Source: Salinisphaera sp.
GTDB lineage: Bacteria > Pseudomonadota > Gammaproteobacteria > Nevskiales > Salinisphaeraceae
DNA length: 64,000 nucleotides
Direction of reading: 5' to 3'
Assembly: GCF_002729955.1 (NCBI RefSeq)
Contig: NZ_PBYA01000003.1
Coordinates: 1-64,000, forward strand
The notes beneath the pieces are model-generated. The model ran no database searches. It was not told where the DNA came from and saw only the letters and a list, made by a program, of their open reading frames with translations. Position 1 is the first letter of the stretch. Each line of letters starts with the position of its first letter. Both the position numbers and the translations under genes were made by a program. Below, in pieces: positions 36,297-45,157 of this stretch.

Positions 36297-37632
36297 GCAG
36301 ACTCAAGCTACGCCCCCGCGCCAGCGGATCGGGGCGCGACTGCGCCTGCGACAGCGGCTGATGTTTGCCGTGACGCTGCTGCTGGCCGCCATTCTCGGCG
36401 CGGCGGTCTGGCTGGTCATCCACAATGCCCAGCGTGCGGTGAGCGAAGAGATGCAGGCGAGCATCGCCCTGGCCGGCGACCTGGTCGATAACACGATCCG
36501 CAGGGATGACGACGCCCTGGGCGCCGCGCGCCGGCTCTCCGAGATAGGCCATCTGCGCCATCTATGCCTGTCGTTGATCGAGCGGCGCGGTGCGTCGCCA
36601 AGCGGCGGCTGCACCAACCCCGAATCGGCCGGCGCACCGGCTTGGTTTGCGGCCCTGACCCGACCCGAGACCCTGCCCGAACGCCGACTCATGGTCGCGC
36701 CCGACCACGCGATGGTGATCCTGGCCGACCCGGACGACGAAATCGCCGAAGCCTGGCAGGACACACGCGGCCTGCTCGCACTGCTGGTCGTGTTCTATCT
36801 GGCGACAATCGCGGTGGTCTATCGGCTGTTCGGGCGCGCGCTCGTGCCGGTACGGCGTATCGACGCCGCGCTCGCGCGTATCGAGCACGGCGACTACGGC
36901 ATCCGCCTGCCCCGCTTCTCGCTGCCCGAGTTCGACGGCATCGCTGCCCAATTCAACCACATGGCGGCCGCACTCGATGCCGCCCAGCACGAAAACCGGC
37001 GCCTGCGCGAACATTCCCTGCGTATCCAGGAAGACGAACGCCACAACATCGCCCGCGAACTGCACGACGAACTCGGCCAGAGCCTGACCGCGATTCGCGC
37101 CGATGCGGCCGGTATTCTGGCACGCGGCGACCGTCTGCCGGCCGGGGTGGCCGAGTCCGCCCAGGCGATTGCCGCGGTGGCCGGGCGCATCTACGACCAG
37201 ACGCGGCTGATGATGCGCCGCCTGCGCCCGCCGGGCCTGGACGAACTCGGCCTCGATGCCGCTCTGGAGGATCATGTGGCGAGTCGCCAGCGCAGCCATC
37301 GTGACGTATCACTGGCCTATACCGGCTGCGATCGCCTGGCGGATGTGCCCACCGCGGTCGCCATTCATGTATTCCGCCTGGTCCAGGAAGCCCTGACCAA
37401 CGCCCTGCGCCACGGCCGCCCGTCACGCATCGATATCACGGTCGGCCTGGAGGCCGGCCGACTTCGGGTCGATGTGCGTGACGACGGCGACGGTTTCGAC
37501 TCGCAGGTCTGCCGGCCCGGCGTCGGGCTCTCCGGCATGGCCGAACGTATCGACCTGCTCGGCGGGCAGCTGCAGGTGGACAGTCGCCGCCGCCACGGCA
37601 CCCATATTCATGCCGATATTCCACTCGCATGA
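36280..37632 (+). CDS. Sensor histidine kinase, HisKA_3 (UhpB/NarX-type)
   Basis: A 450-aa kinase starting at GTG inside the end of the regulator gene. It has two membrane helices (LMFAVTLLLAAILGAAVWLVI and LLALLVVFYLATIAVVY) around a periplasmic domain with two cysteines, a HAMP segment, the HisKA_3 phospho-acceptor region (ERHNIARELHDELGQSLTAIR, His in ELHDE) and an ATPase domain (VQEALTNALRHG, DDGDGF, GVGLSGM). It pairs with the preceding regulator. The stimulus is unknown; alcohols are likely by context. Confidence 0.87.
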   Translation: MSSGSRQTQATPPRQRIGARLRLRQRLMFAVTLLLAAILGAAVWLVIHNAQRAVSEEMQASIALAGDLVDNTIRRDDDALGAARRLSEIGHLRHLCLSLIERRGASPSGGCTNPESAGAPAWFAALTRPETLPERRLMVAPDHAMVILADPDDEIAEAWQDTRGLLALLVVFYLATIAVVYRLFGRALVPVRRIDAALARIEHGDYGIRLPRFSLPEFDGIAAQFNHMAAALDAAQHENRRLREHSLRIQEDERHNIARELHDELGQSLTAIRADAAGILARGDRLPAGVAESAQAIAAVAGRIYDQTRLMMRRLRPPGLDELGLDAALEDHVASRQRSHRDVSLAYTGCDRLADVPTAVAIHVFRLVQEALTNALRHGRPSRIDITVGLEAGRLRVDVRDDGDGFDSQVCRPGVGLSGMAERIDLLGGQLQVDSRRRHGTHIHADIPLA

Positions 37633-37748
37633 GCGGTGTCAGCAAATGGTCGTATACCCTCGATACCGGGAAGAATTCCCATTGAGCGAAGCAATTGCCC
37701 CGGTCGAGACTCAATAGCACTAAATAATAAGAACAGTGCGGGGGAGAA

Positions 37749-40097
37749 ATGAATTATCGCAGGGGATTCGGCCTTACGGTGGGCGCGGTATGCGTCATGG
37801 GTGGACATAGCGCCACCGCCCAGCCACTCGAACTGGGCGGCATCGATATCATCGGCGCCACGCCTTTTGCCGGCAGTGAGGTGGACGCCGACCGCTACCC
37901 GGCCAACGTGCAACACGCCGAAAGCCAGCGCATCGAACGCGGCGAAACGCTCAACCTGAACCAGTTCATGCAGCAGGAGCTGGGCAGCGTCCACGTCAAC
38001 GACGCCACCAACAACCCGTTCCAGCCGGACCTCAATTACCGCGGTTATACCGCCTCGCCCCTGCTCGGACTGCCGCAGGGGCTGTCGATCTACCAGGATG
38101 GCGTGCGTATCAACGAGCCCTTTGGCGACACCGTCAACTGGGACCTGATACCGCAGGTCGCGATCGATTCGATCGATCTGATCCCGGGGGCCAACCCGTT
38201 GTTCGGCCAGAACACGCTCGGCGGTGCGGTATCGATCAAGACCAGGACCGGCTTCACTTATGAAGGCGCCGAGGCCGAGCTGTTCGGTGGCGACTTCGGC
38301 CGTTTCGGCGGCCATGTGCAGGCTGGCGGCAACAACGGCACCGACGCATGGTACTTCGCGGCCCAGGGCGTGTCCGAAGACGGCTGGCGCGATTTCTCCG
38401 ATTCCGACGTGGCCCAGCTGTTCACCCAGTTTTCCACGCTCACCGACCACGGCACCCTGGATTTTTCGATCACCGCCGCCGACAACAGCCTGCGCGGCAA
38501 TGGCGCGATTCCGGCGGAGCTTGCCGACGCCGAAGGTCGCGATGCGGTGTTCACCTACCCGGACGAAACCAACCCGGACATGGTGATGTTCAACCTGCGC
38601 GGCACCCGCGACTACAGCGACGACTTTACCCTGGCCTGGGGCGCCTACTATCGACGTACCGAAATCAACACCTTCAACGGCGACGGCTCCGAGTTCGAGG
38701 ACTGCGAAGACGCCGCCAATGCGGGCCTGCTCTGCGAAGAAGCCGAAGACGGCGGCGACGAGGAAATCGTCTTCGATGCCGATGGCAATCCGGTGGTGGC
38801 CCGCGACGGCGTGATCGGCGGCACCGAAAACACCTCGCAAACCAAGGAAAACGGCTTCGGTCTGAACCTGCAGGGCCGGCAGAACAGCGTGCTCGGCGGC
38901 GAGCTGATCGTCGGCACCAGCCTCGACTACGCCAGCAGCGATTTCTCGCAGCAGACCGAACTGGCCAGCCTCACCGACGAGCGCGGCACCGTGGGCAGCG
39001 GCATCGTCTCCGGTGAATCGCTGACCGGCGTGTCGGCCCACAACAGCACCGCCAGCCTGTTCTTTCTGCAACGTGTGCCGATCACCGAGACGCTCGAAGG
39101 GACGCTGGCCGGGCGCTACAACCGTACATCGATCTCGTTGCACGACACCTCGCCGGAGGTGGAATTCGCCGGCGGCGACGATGACGACGACACCAGCCTG
39201 TCCGGCGATCACGAGTTCAAGCGCCTGAACCTGGCCGGCGGGCTGACCTGGCAGGTCAACGACCACCTGACCAGCTTCGCCAGCCTGTCGCAGTCGTCGC
39301 GCGCGCCCACGCCGGTCGAGCTGACCTGTGCCAACCCGGATGCGCCGTGTCGGCTGCCCAACGGCTTCGTCGACGATCCGCCGCTGGAACAGGTGGTCAC
39401 CACCACCTACGAACTGGGCCTGCGCGGCGGCGACGACGACCTGCGCTGGCACGCGGCCGTGTTCCGCTCGGACAACCAGGACGACATCCTCTTCATCGCC
39501 GCCGAATCGCGTTTCGAAGGCTATTTCGACAACGTTGGCGAAACCCGGCGTCAGGGCGTGGAACTGGGTCTGGACTGGGCCTTCGCCGGACGCTGGCGAC
39601 TGTCGGCGAACTACACCTATCTCAACGCCGAGTTTCGCGACTCGTTCATCACCAATTCGCCCAACCACCCGCTGGCCGATGAAGACGCCGCACCCGGCGA
39701 AGACCCGACCCAGCAGGTCGAACCCGGCGATCGTATCCCCCTCATTCCGGAACATCTGTTCAACGTCGGCATCGACTGGGCGCCGACAAACCGGCTTCGC
39801 CTGGGCATGGACGTGGTCGGCAACGGTGATCAGATCTATCGCGGCGACGAATCCAACACCGACAACGAAAAGATCGATGGCTATGCCATCGTCAACGCCA
39901 ACGCCGCATTCAAGATCACCGACCGCATCACGACGTTCATCCGGGTGAACAACCTGCTTGATTCCGACTACGAAACCTTCGGCCTCTACGGCGAAGCCGA
40001 CGAAGTGCTCGAAGGTGATCGCTACGACGACGCCAGTCGCTTCATCGGCCCCGGCGCGCCGCGCGGCATCTGGGGCGGCGTGCGCGTGGAGCTATAG
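37749..40097 (+). CDS. TonB-dependent outer-membrane receptor
   Basis: A 782-aa receptor with a signal peptide, a plug domain (LNYRGYTASPLLGLPQG, INEPFGDTVNWDLIP, NTLGGAVSIKT) and a C-terminal 22-strand barrel ending in an aromatic-poor VRVEL. Two extracellular-loop segments are very acidic (EFEDCEDAANAGLLCEEAED and GGDDDDD). No Fur-like site is evident, and an AT-rich TAAATAATAAG lies 25 bases upstream. Its place in the PQQ island makes PQQ (as for PqqU) or a metal chelate a plausible ligand, but this is inference. Confidence 0.85.
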   Translation: MNYRRGFGLTVGAVCVMGGHSATAQPLELGGIDIIGATPFAGSEVDADRYPANVQHAESQRIERGETLNLNQFMQQELGSVHVNDATNNPFQPDLNYRGYTASPLLGLPQGLSIYQDGVRINEPFGDTVNWDLIPQVAIDSIDLIPGANPLFGQNTLGGAVSIKTRTGFTYEGAEAELFGGDFGRFGGHVQAGGNNGTDAWYFAAQGVSEDGWRDFSDSDVAQLFTQFSTLTDHGTLDFSITAADNSLRGNGAIPAELADAEGRDAVFTYPDETNPDMVMFNLRGTRDYSDDFTLAWGAYYRRTEINTFNGDGSEFEDCEDAANAGLLCEEAEDGGDEEIVFDADGNPVVARDGVIGGTENTSQTKENGFGLNLQGRQNSVLGGELIVGTSLDYASSDFSQQTELASLTDERGTVGSGIVSGESLTGVSAHNSTASLFFLQRVPITETLEGTLAGRYNRTSISLHDTSPEVEFAGGDDDDDTSLSGDHEFKRLNLAGGLTWQVNDHLTSFASLSQSSRAPTPVELTCANPDAPCRLPNGFVDDPPLEQVVTTTYELGLRGGDDDLRWHAAVFRSDNQDDILFIAAESRFEGYFDNVGETRRQGVELGLDWAFAGRWRLSANYTYLNAEFRDSFITNSPNHPLADEDAAPGEDPTQQVEPGDRIPLIPEHLFNVGIDWAPTNRLRLGMDVVGNGDQIYRGDESNTDNEKIDGYAIVNANAAFKITDRITTFIRVNNLLDSDYETFGLYGEADEVLEGDRYDDASRFIGPGAPRGIWGGVRVEL

Positions 40098-40371
40098 CCT
40101 CTTCTTCGATCTCCTCCGGCAGGCGCCGGCCCGCAGGGAACGGGTCCCAAACGCGGGTCGGCCGCCTGTTTTTCGATGCCTCGACAGCACGGAGCAGCGA
40201 AGGTTTTCGACCGGATATCGGCCGGGTCGGTCATGCCCACGACACGCCCCGGCGAAGACGGCATGGCCGGCCGCTTGAAAAAGAAAAATACTTGACCGGA
40301 AACACTTCATCCGGCGCTCGGCGCGCCGATACTCGGGCGTGCCGTGACAACCTCCCCCGAGAACTCAAACG

Positions 40372-40689
40372 ATGAACATGACCGACGCCCGGTCGCTGCT
40401 CCACAAACGACTGACCAATATCCGTGAATACGACAGCGTGCTCGTGCTCAACGGCGTGATCTGCCTGGGCCTGAGTCTTGCCATGCTGCATGGCGAGCCC
40501 GTCGGCGGACTCGTGTTCGGCGTCATCGCCGTACTCTCGTTCATGGCACGCCACCGCCTGCGGCGCTTCGGCCGATTGCTCGCCGCCGATCTGGCCGGCC
40601 TCGGTAACGACACCGCCACTCACGAGTACGGCCCGGCTACGTTCGATCGCGCCCGGACGAGCATCTGGCGGATCGTGTTCGCCCGCTAA
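40372..40689 (+). CDS. Small membrane protein of unknown function
   Basis: A 105-aa protein I do not recognise. It has two hydrophobic segments (VLVLNGVICLGLSLAML and VGGLVFGVIAVLSFMA), an Arg-rich stretch after the second, and a polar tail. It lies alone between the TonB receptor and the convergent BCCT gene, with only a weak ribosome site. Codon use and position support it moderately. Confidence 0.55.
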   Translation: MNMTDARSLLHKRLTNIREYDSVLVLNGVICLGLSLAMLHGEPVGGLVFGVIAVLSFMARHRLRRFGRLLAADLAGLGNDTATHEYGPATFDRARTSIWRIVFAR

Positions 40690-40842
40690 GCCCACGGCAC
40701 GGACGCACGCCGACTGCCGGCGGCTATTGGCCGTGGCGCGGCCGCCCACAGGGATGTATTCGTCGACGCAGCATGGCGGGCAATCGGCGTTTCGTCGTTC
40801 GAACAGGGCGGCACGAGTGCCGCCCGCTAGTCCTATGCCTGG

Positions 40843-42408
40843 CTAACCGCTATTCGGCATCGCAGGCGTGGCGGCGTGTTTTGCCGCCAGTTCCATGCGC
40901 ATGCTCTTCACCACGGCGATACACATCAGAATCATCACCACCGAAAACGGCAGCCCGCCGACCAGCGAGGCGGTCTGCAGCGCGGCGAGCCCGCCCGCAA
41001 CCGCCAGGGAAATACTCACCAGCCCCTGTACGATCACCCAGAACGCGCGGGTGAGCACCGGCGGTTGCTCGAGACCGCCGGTGGACAGCACCGACACCAC
41101 GAACGCGCCGGAATCGGCGGAGGTGATGAAGAAGGTCACGATCAGCACGATCGCCAGCAGAGAGCTGAAGAACGCGAACGGCAGATCGCTGAGGTACTCG
41201 AATATCACCAGCTGCGCCGGCAGATCGCCCAGGCCGCCCGAGCCCATCATTTCGCGATGCAGCGCGGCCCAGCCCATGACGCCGAACCAGACGAAAATGC
41301 CGAGCGTGGGTATGATGAGTACGCCGAGCGTGAACTCCCGCACCGTACGCCCGCGCGAGATGCGCGCCAGGAACGTGCCGACGAACGGCCCCCAGGCAAT
41401 CCACCAGGCCATGAAGAAGACCGTCCAGTAGGACTGCCATTGGTCGCTACCGGTGGCGAAATCGGTCTCGAAGCTGGACTGCAGGATGTTCTGGAAGTAG
41501 TAGCCAAACGACGACGTCAGCGCCTTGAGAATGAAGACCGTCGGCCCGGCAAAGAACACGAGCAGCAGCAGAACCAGCGCCAGCGCGATATTGAGGTTCG
41601 AAAGCCACTTGATCCCTCGCGACAGGCCGGACAATACCGATACGCCGGCAGCGAGACTGATCAACGCGATGATGGTGACCCGCAGATCCAGCGAGGCATC
41701 GAACAGGTTGAGAAAGTCCAGGCCGGCGTTGATCTGAATCACCCCCAGCCCGAGCGATGTCGCCAGCCCGAACACGGTGCTGACGATGGCAACGATATCG
41801 ATCAAGTCGCCCACCCAGCCGTGCACCCAGCGGCCCAGAAGCGGTTCCAGGCCCCAGCGAATAGCCAGCGGCCGGCCGCGTCGATGGGTGGCGAACCCCA
41901 GCGCCAGGCCGACGATGATATAGATGGCAAAGGGCGCCGCGCCCCACTCCATCCAGGCCAGATGCACGGCATAGCGTGCCGCTTCCACCGTTTCGGAGGT
42001 CAGCTGTCGCGGCGCGTTGTGGTAGTGGGCCACCGGCTCGGCGGTGCCATAGAAGATCACGCCGATGCCGATTCCGGCAGAGAACAGCATGGTGTACCAC
42101 GACAGGCGCGAAAACGCCGGCCGCGAATCATCGGGCCCCAGCCGGAGCTTGCCGAACGCACTGCAGCCCACCCAGATCGAAAACCCGATGAAGCCGGCGC
42201 ATACGAAAATGTAATACCAGCCGAAGTAGTGGACCATCCAGGCCAGGATTTCGTCGAAGGCCTGCTTGGTCGCCTCGGGTGCTGCCACGGTCACGCCGAT
42301 CAGCAGGGCCATCAGCAGAAGCACCGGATAGAAAACCCGCCCCACGAGTTTCATGGGCCCATGTCGGGACACGGCGTCGTGCCCTGTACTGTAAGTCGAG
42401 TCGTTCAA
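40843..42408 (-). CDS. BCCT-family betaine/carnitine/choline transporter
   Basis: A 521-aa secondary transporter with about 12 membrane segments. It has the BCCT signatures SWYTMLFSAGIGIGVIF and, near the end of the core, SYWTVFFMAWWIAWGPFVG. It takes up trimethylammonium osmolytes such as glycine betaine or choline. The short C-terminal tail suggests little osmosensing regulation compared with BetP. It has no clear functional tie to the PQQ genes beyond position; it suits a salty habitat. Confidence 0.87.
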   Translation of the reverse strand: MNDSTYSTGHDAVSRHGPMKLVGRVFYPVLLLMALLIGVTVAAPEATKQAFDEILAWMVHYFGWYYIFVCAGFIGFSIWVGCSAFGKLRLGPDDSRPAFSRLSWYTMLFSAGIGIGVIFYGTAEPVAHYHNAPRQLTSETVEAARYAVHLAWMEWGAAPFAIYIIVGLALGFATHRRGRPLAIRWGLEPLLGRWVHGWVGDLIDIVAIVSTVFGLATSLGLGVIQINAGLDFLNLFDASLDLRVTIIALISLAAGVSVLSGLSRGIKWLSNLNIALALVLLLLVFFAGPTVFILKALTSSFGYYFQNILQSSFETDFATGSDQWQSYWTVFFMAWWIAWGPFVGTFLARISRGRTVREFTLGVLIIPTLGIFVWFGVMGWAALHREMMGSGGLGDLPAQLVIFEYLSDLPFAFFSSLLAIVLIVTFFITSADSGAFVVSVLSTGGLEQPPVLTRAFWVIVQGLVSISLAVAGGLAALQTASLVGGLPFSVVMILMCIAVVKSMRMELAAKHAATPAMPNSG

Positions 42409-42745
42409 TGCACGTTCCGTTTCTGGGCGACGGCTTCACGCAGGCGCCGCCGGCATCACGCCCAGCCGGCGTTCACGGCAACGGCTGCCGGTGCACGTCG
42501 GGCCTGGGCCTGAATCGGGTTGGATGAAGATACCCCAGCCCCGGGGGGTGAAACCGCTGGGGCAAGTCGTTCATGACAAACGACCGGGGATCGCACAATA
42601 AAGCAACGGCGCCTCGAACGCTCTCCAGTGCCTGGCGCCGGCGACGAAAAACCACTGAACCAAGCCAGGCGCGGCCGTAACGGCGTGTCCGGAAACAGGG
42701 GATGAGCCGGTGCTCACCGGCCCCCGGGCCGAGGCGCGACCGCAG
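42409..42745. other. Intergenic region between BCCT and ABC permease genes
   Basis: A 337-base stretch with no supported ORF. It contains an interrupted hairpin, CCCCAGC ... GCTGGGG (about 42532-42561), and near 42705 a compact palindrome GCCGGTGCTCACCGGC that could end the permease transcript. It should also hold the BCCT promoter. I cannot assign specific sites. Confidence 0.4.
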
Positions 42746-43552
42746 CTACCCTTTGCGCCGCACCAGTCCGCGCTGTGGATCATAGCCCCAGACGGCCAAT
42801 GCGAAAAACACGATCAGCGTACCGGCGACGACCGCCAGTGCGACGAGATTGATCTGGCCGTAGAGGGCAAAACGCACCAGCTCCACGCCGTGGGTAAAGG
42901 GGTTGATACGCGATAGCTGGTAGATCACGGTCGCCCCCGATTCCTGTAGCCGCCAAAGCGGATAGAGTGCCGGCGACAGGAAGAACATGGGAAAGATCAC
43001 GAAGTTCATGGTGCCGGCGAAGTTCTCAAGCTGCTTGATATAAACGGACAGCAGCAGACCCAGCGCGCCGAGCATGAGACCGGTCAGGATCAGGGCGGGC
43101 AGTACGGCAAGCAGGCCCGGCCACCAGGGCAGATCGACGCCGAACAACGCGCACACGAGGAGAAACGCGTACGCCTGCAGCACCGACAGAAACGTGCCCG
43201 CCAGCAGCTTGCAGGCCAGCAGCACCGAGCGCGGCAAAGGCGCGGTGAGCAACAGGCGCATGAGCCCCATTTCGCGGTCGTAGACCATGGCCAGCGATGA
43301 CTGCATGCCGTTGAAAAGCAGCACCATGCCCAACAGCCCGGGGACCACATAAACCGGGTATTCGATATAGCTGTCGTAGGGCGGCAGTACGGAAATACCG
43401 AAGACGTTCTTGAAGCCGGCAGCGAAGATCAACAGCCACAGGCTCGGGCGGACCACGGCCGAGGCCAGCCGCCCGCGCTGATGCATGAACTTGACGGTTT
43501 CGCGCGAGGAAACCGCGGTCAATGCTTGCAGAACATGGCTCAATCGCGGCAT
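42746..43552 (-). CDS. ABC-2-type permease, PQQ-alcohol-associated (PedC-like)
   Basis: A 268-aa ABC-2 membrane subunit with six hydrophobic segments. It contains the YPVYVVPGLLGMVLLFNG and LMRLLLTAPLPRSV regions typical of ABC-2 permeases. It matches the permease found in PQQ-dependent alcohol oxidation clusters (TIGR03861/PedC family, recalled not searched). Its partner ATPase, beta-propeller and binding protein genes lie upstream on the same strand but are separated by 363 bases of repeat-rich DNA, so co-transcription is uncertain. In Pseudomonas putida the related PedA1A2BC system helps growth at low lanthanide levels. Confidence 0.8.
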   Translation of the reverse strand: MPRLSHVLQALTAVSSRETVKFMHQRGRLASAVVRPSLWLLIFAAGFKNVFGISVLPPYDSYIEYPVYVVPGLLGMVLLFNGMQSSLAMVYDREMGLMRLLLTAPLPRSVLLACKLLAGTFLSVLQAYAFLLVCALFGVDLPWWPGLLAVLPALILTGLMLGALGLLLSVYIKQLENFAGTMNFVIFPMFFLSPALYPLWRLQESGATVIYQLSRINPFTHGVELVRFALYGQINLVALAVVAGTLIVFFALAVWGYDPQRGLVRRKG

Positions 43553-43915
43553 GACAATCCTTTCGGTCTATGCGTCGGCACGCGCCGCCGTGGTACTCGC
43601 CCGACGCGCAACCTCGGCCCGTCGTGCTCGTTAAACACGCCGTTTTCGTTCGCGAAGGCTTCTTGTCCGCAAACGCACGCAAATGAGCGCAAATAAGAAA
43701 AGAAATCGCTGGCCCGGTACACCATAGATAGCCTGTTTGGCATCCGCTGGCTCGAGACAACGCTTCCACGGCGCGTCGACTGCCCGCCACGACCGCTAGG
43801 CCAAGCTTCTTTATAAAACCTCACTGGCTTCTTCGCTTTGTGCTGCTTTCTTGTCTTCCATCTGCCGTCATATTTGCGTTTATTCGCGTTCATTTTCGGA
43901 CGGTGTCTTTCCAGA
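43553..43915. repeat. Repeat-rich insert between ABC substrate-binding and permease genes
   Basis: No gene is seen in 363 bases. At about 43660-43702, TTGTCCGCAAACGCACGCAA continues into GAGCGCAAATAAG. At about 43868-43905 an inverted relative reads ATTTGCGTTTATTCGCGTTC. The two arms resemble the copy at 35053 and could be the ends of a small element about 240 bases long. It splits an otherwise overlapping operon. Confidence 0.55.
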
Positions 43916-45157
43916 TCAGTCTCGCGCGAGCTTGCAGGTACTTTCACGCGGGTCGAAACCGAGCGTGTCGAGATAGTTGTCCGGGTGCAGAAAACCGTCC
44001 AGCGGTGCGCGTGCGACCACCCAGTTGCCGCTGCCCAGCAATATGGGCTGGCGTAGCTGGCCGTTCCAGTCGCGAAAGCCCATGCGATAGCCCTTGAAGC
44101 CGTCGAGATTGATTGCGTCGCCGCGAATGTACTCCGCCAGGGTTTCGTAGTCGGTGCTGTCGGTGCGTTGCACGGCTTCGACCACCGCCTTGACCGCCAC
44201 CCAGGCGGCCCAGTCGTAGGCGGTCATGTGACGGTTGGCCTTCTTTTCCAGACGATTGTTGAGCTGCCGGGCGCCGTGGCGCAGCCAGGCCCAGTGCCAG
44301 GCCTGTGGCACGAGCCCTGCGCTGCCGACCACCGGCCGGGGCTTCTGAATGGCGAAATTGGCGTTGCGGGCGAATTCGCCCTGGGTATCGGCGATATAGA
44401 CCGCGTCGTAATCCACGCCCGACGTGAGCAGTCTGGGGTTGTTGTGCTCGCGCTCACGCGGATCGTTGCCGAGCACGAATTCACGCCGGCCGGTGATATT
44501 CAGGCCGAAGCGATCCGCCGAGCGTCGAAAGGACCGGGCCAGCACCTGGTCGGCCGGTTCGGGGCCGACCAGCAACAGCACCTTCTTCCACTGACGCGAC
44601 ACCAGATATTGGGCCAGCGCATCGTTGCGCATGGCATCCGAGGCAATCGTATGCAGCAGATTGGCCTGGCAGTGGGCACCGCGCAGACGGTCGTCGTGGG
44701 CCGCGACGTTGAACAACGTCAGCTCATCGCCGGCGAACTCGGCCGCGACTCTAGAGACGGTACCGGCCGGCAGATCGAGCAGGATGAAGCGGGTGCCGCC
44801 ATCGCGCATGCGGCGTACGGTTTTAAGCACCTCACGCGTATTCGAAACGAGTTGCTCGTCCAGCCCAAACTTCACCCCCGCCGCGATGCCGGGAAAACGT
44901 GCCTCGTCGACGGCCACGCGCGCGCCTTCGACCGGTCGGCCCCAGGGCTCGCCCTGGTATTCGTGCTCGATGCGCGCCGGCGAATAGCGCGGGTCGTCGT
45001 TCCAGCCGATATAGCCCAGCTCGAATGCTTCGAGATCCGACTGGGCGACGGCCAGACCCGGCAGCATGCAGAGCATTACAGCCAGGCAAAGGACCGGCAG
45101 GCCCGCATGCTGCACCATTCGCAGCAGCGGCGTCGTTGCAACACGGCCCATGGTCAT
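43916..45157 (-). CDS. ABC substrate-binding protein of the PQQ-alcohol-associated system
   Basis: A 413-aa periplasmic type-1 (Leu/Ile/Val-binding-like) protein with a signal peptide ending LPGLAVAQS. It matches the family of binding proteins tied to PQQ-dependent alcohol oxidation (TIGR03863-like), for example LGYIGWNDDPRYSPARIEHE near the mature N-terminus. Its ATG overlaps the beta-propeller stop by 4 bases. A ligand is not known from sequence; transport for quinoprotein function is the best guess. Confidence 0.8.
   Translation of the reverse strand: MTMGRVATTPLLRMVQHAGLPVLCLAVMLCMLPGLAVAQSDLEAFELGYIGWNDDPRYSPARIEHEYQGEPWGRPVEGARVAVDEARFPGIAAGVKFGLDEQLVSNTREVLKTVRRMRDGGTRFILLDLPAGTVSRVAAEFAGDELTLFNVAAHDDRLRGAHCQANLLHTIASDAMRNDALAQYLVSRQWKKVLLLVGPEPADQVLARSFRRSADRFGLNITGRREFVLGNDPREREHNNPRLLTSGVDYDAVYIADTQGEFARNANFAIQKPRPVVGSAGLVPQAWHWAWLRHGARQLNNRLEKKANRHMTAYDWAAWVAVKAVVEAVQRTDSTDYETLAEYIRGDAINLDGFKGYRMGFRDWNGQLRQPILLGSGNWVVARAPLDGFLHPDNYLDTLGFDPRESTCKLARD

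Noticed and set aside
37608-39755. 715-aa minus-strand ORF
   Set aside because: It is antisense to the TonB-dependent receptor and has repetitive, family-less sequence.
40876-42513. 545-aa plus-strand ORF
   Set aside because: It is antisense to the BCCT transporter.
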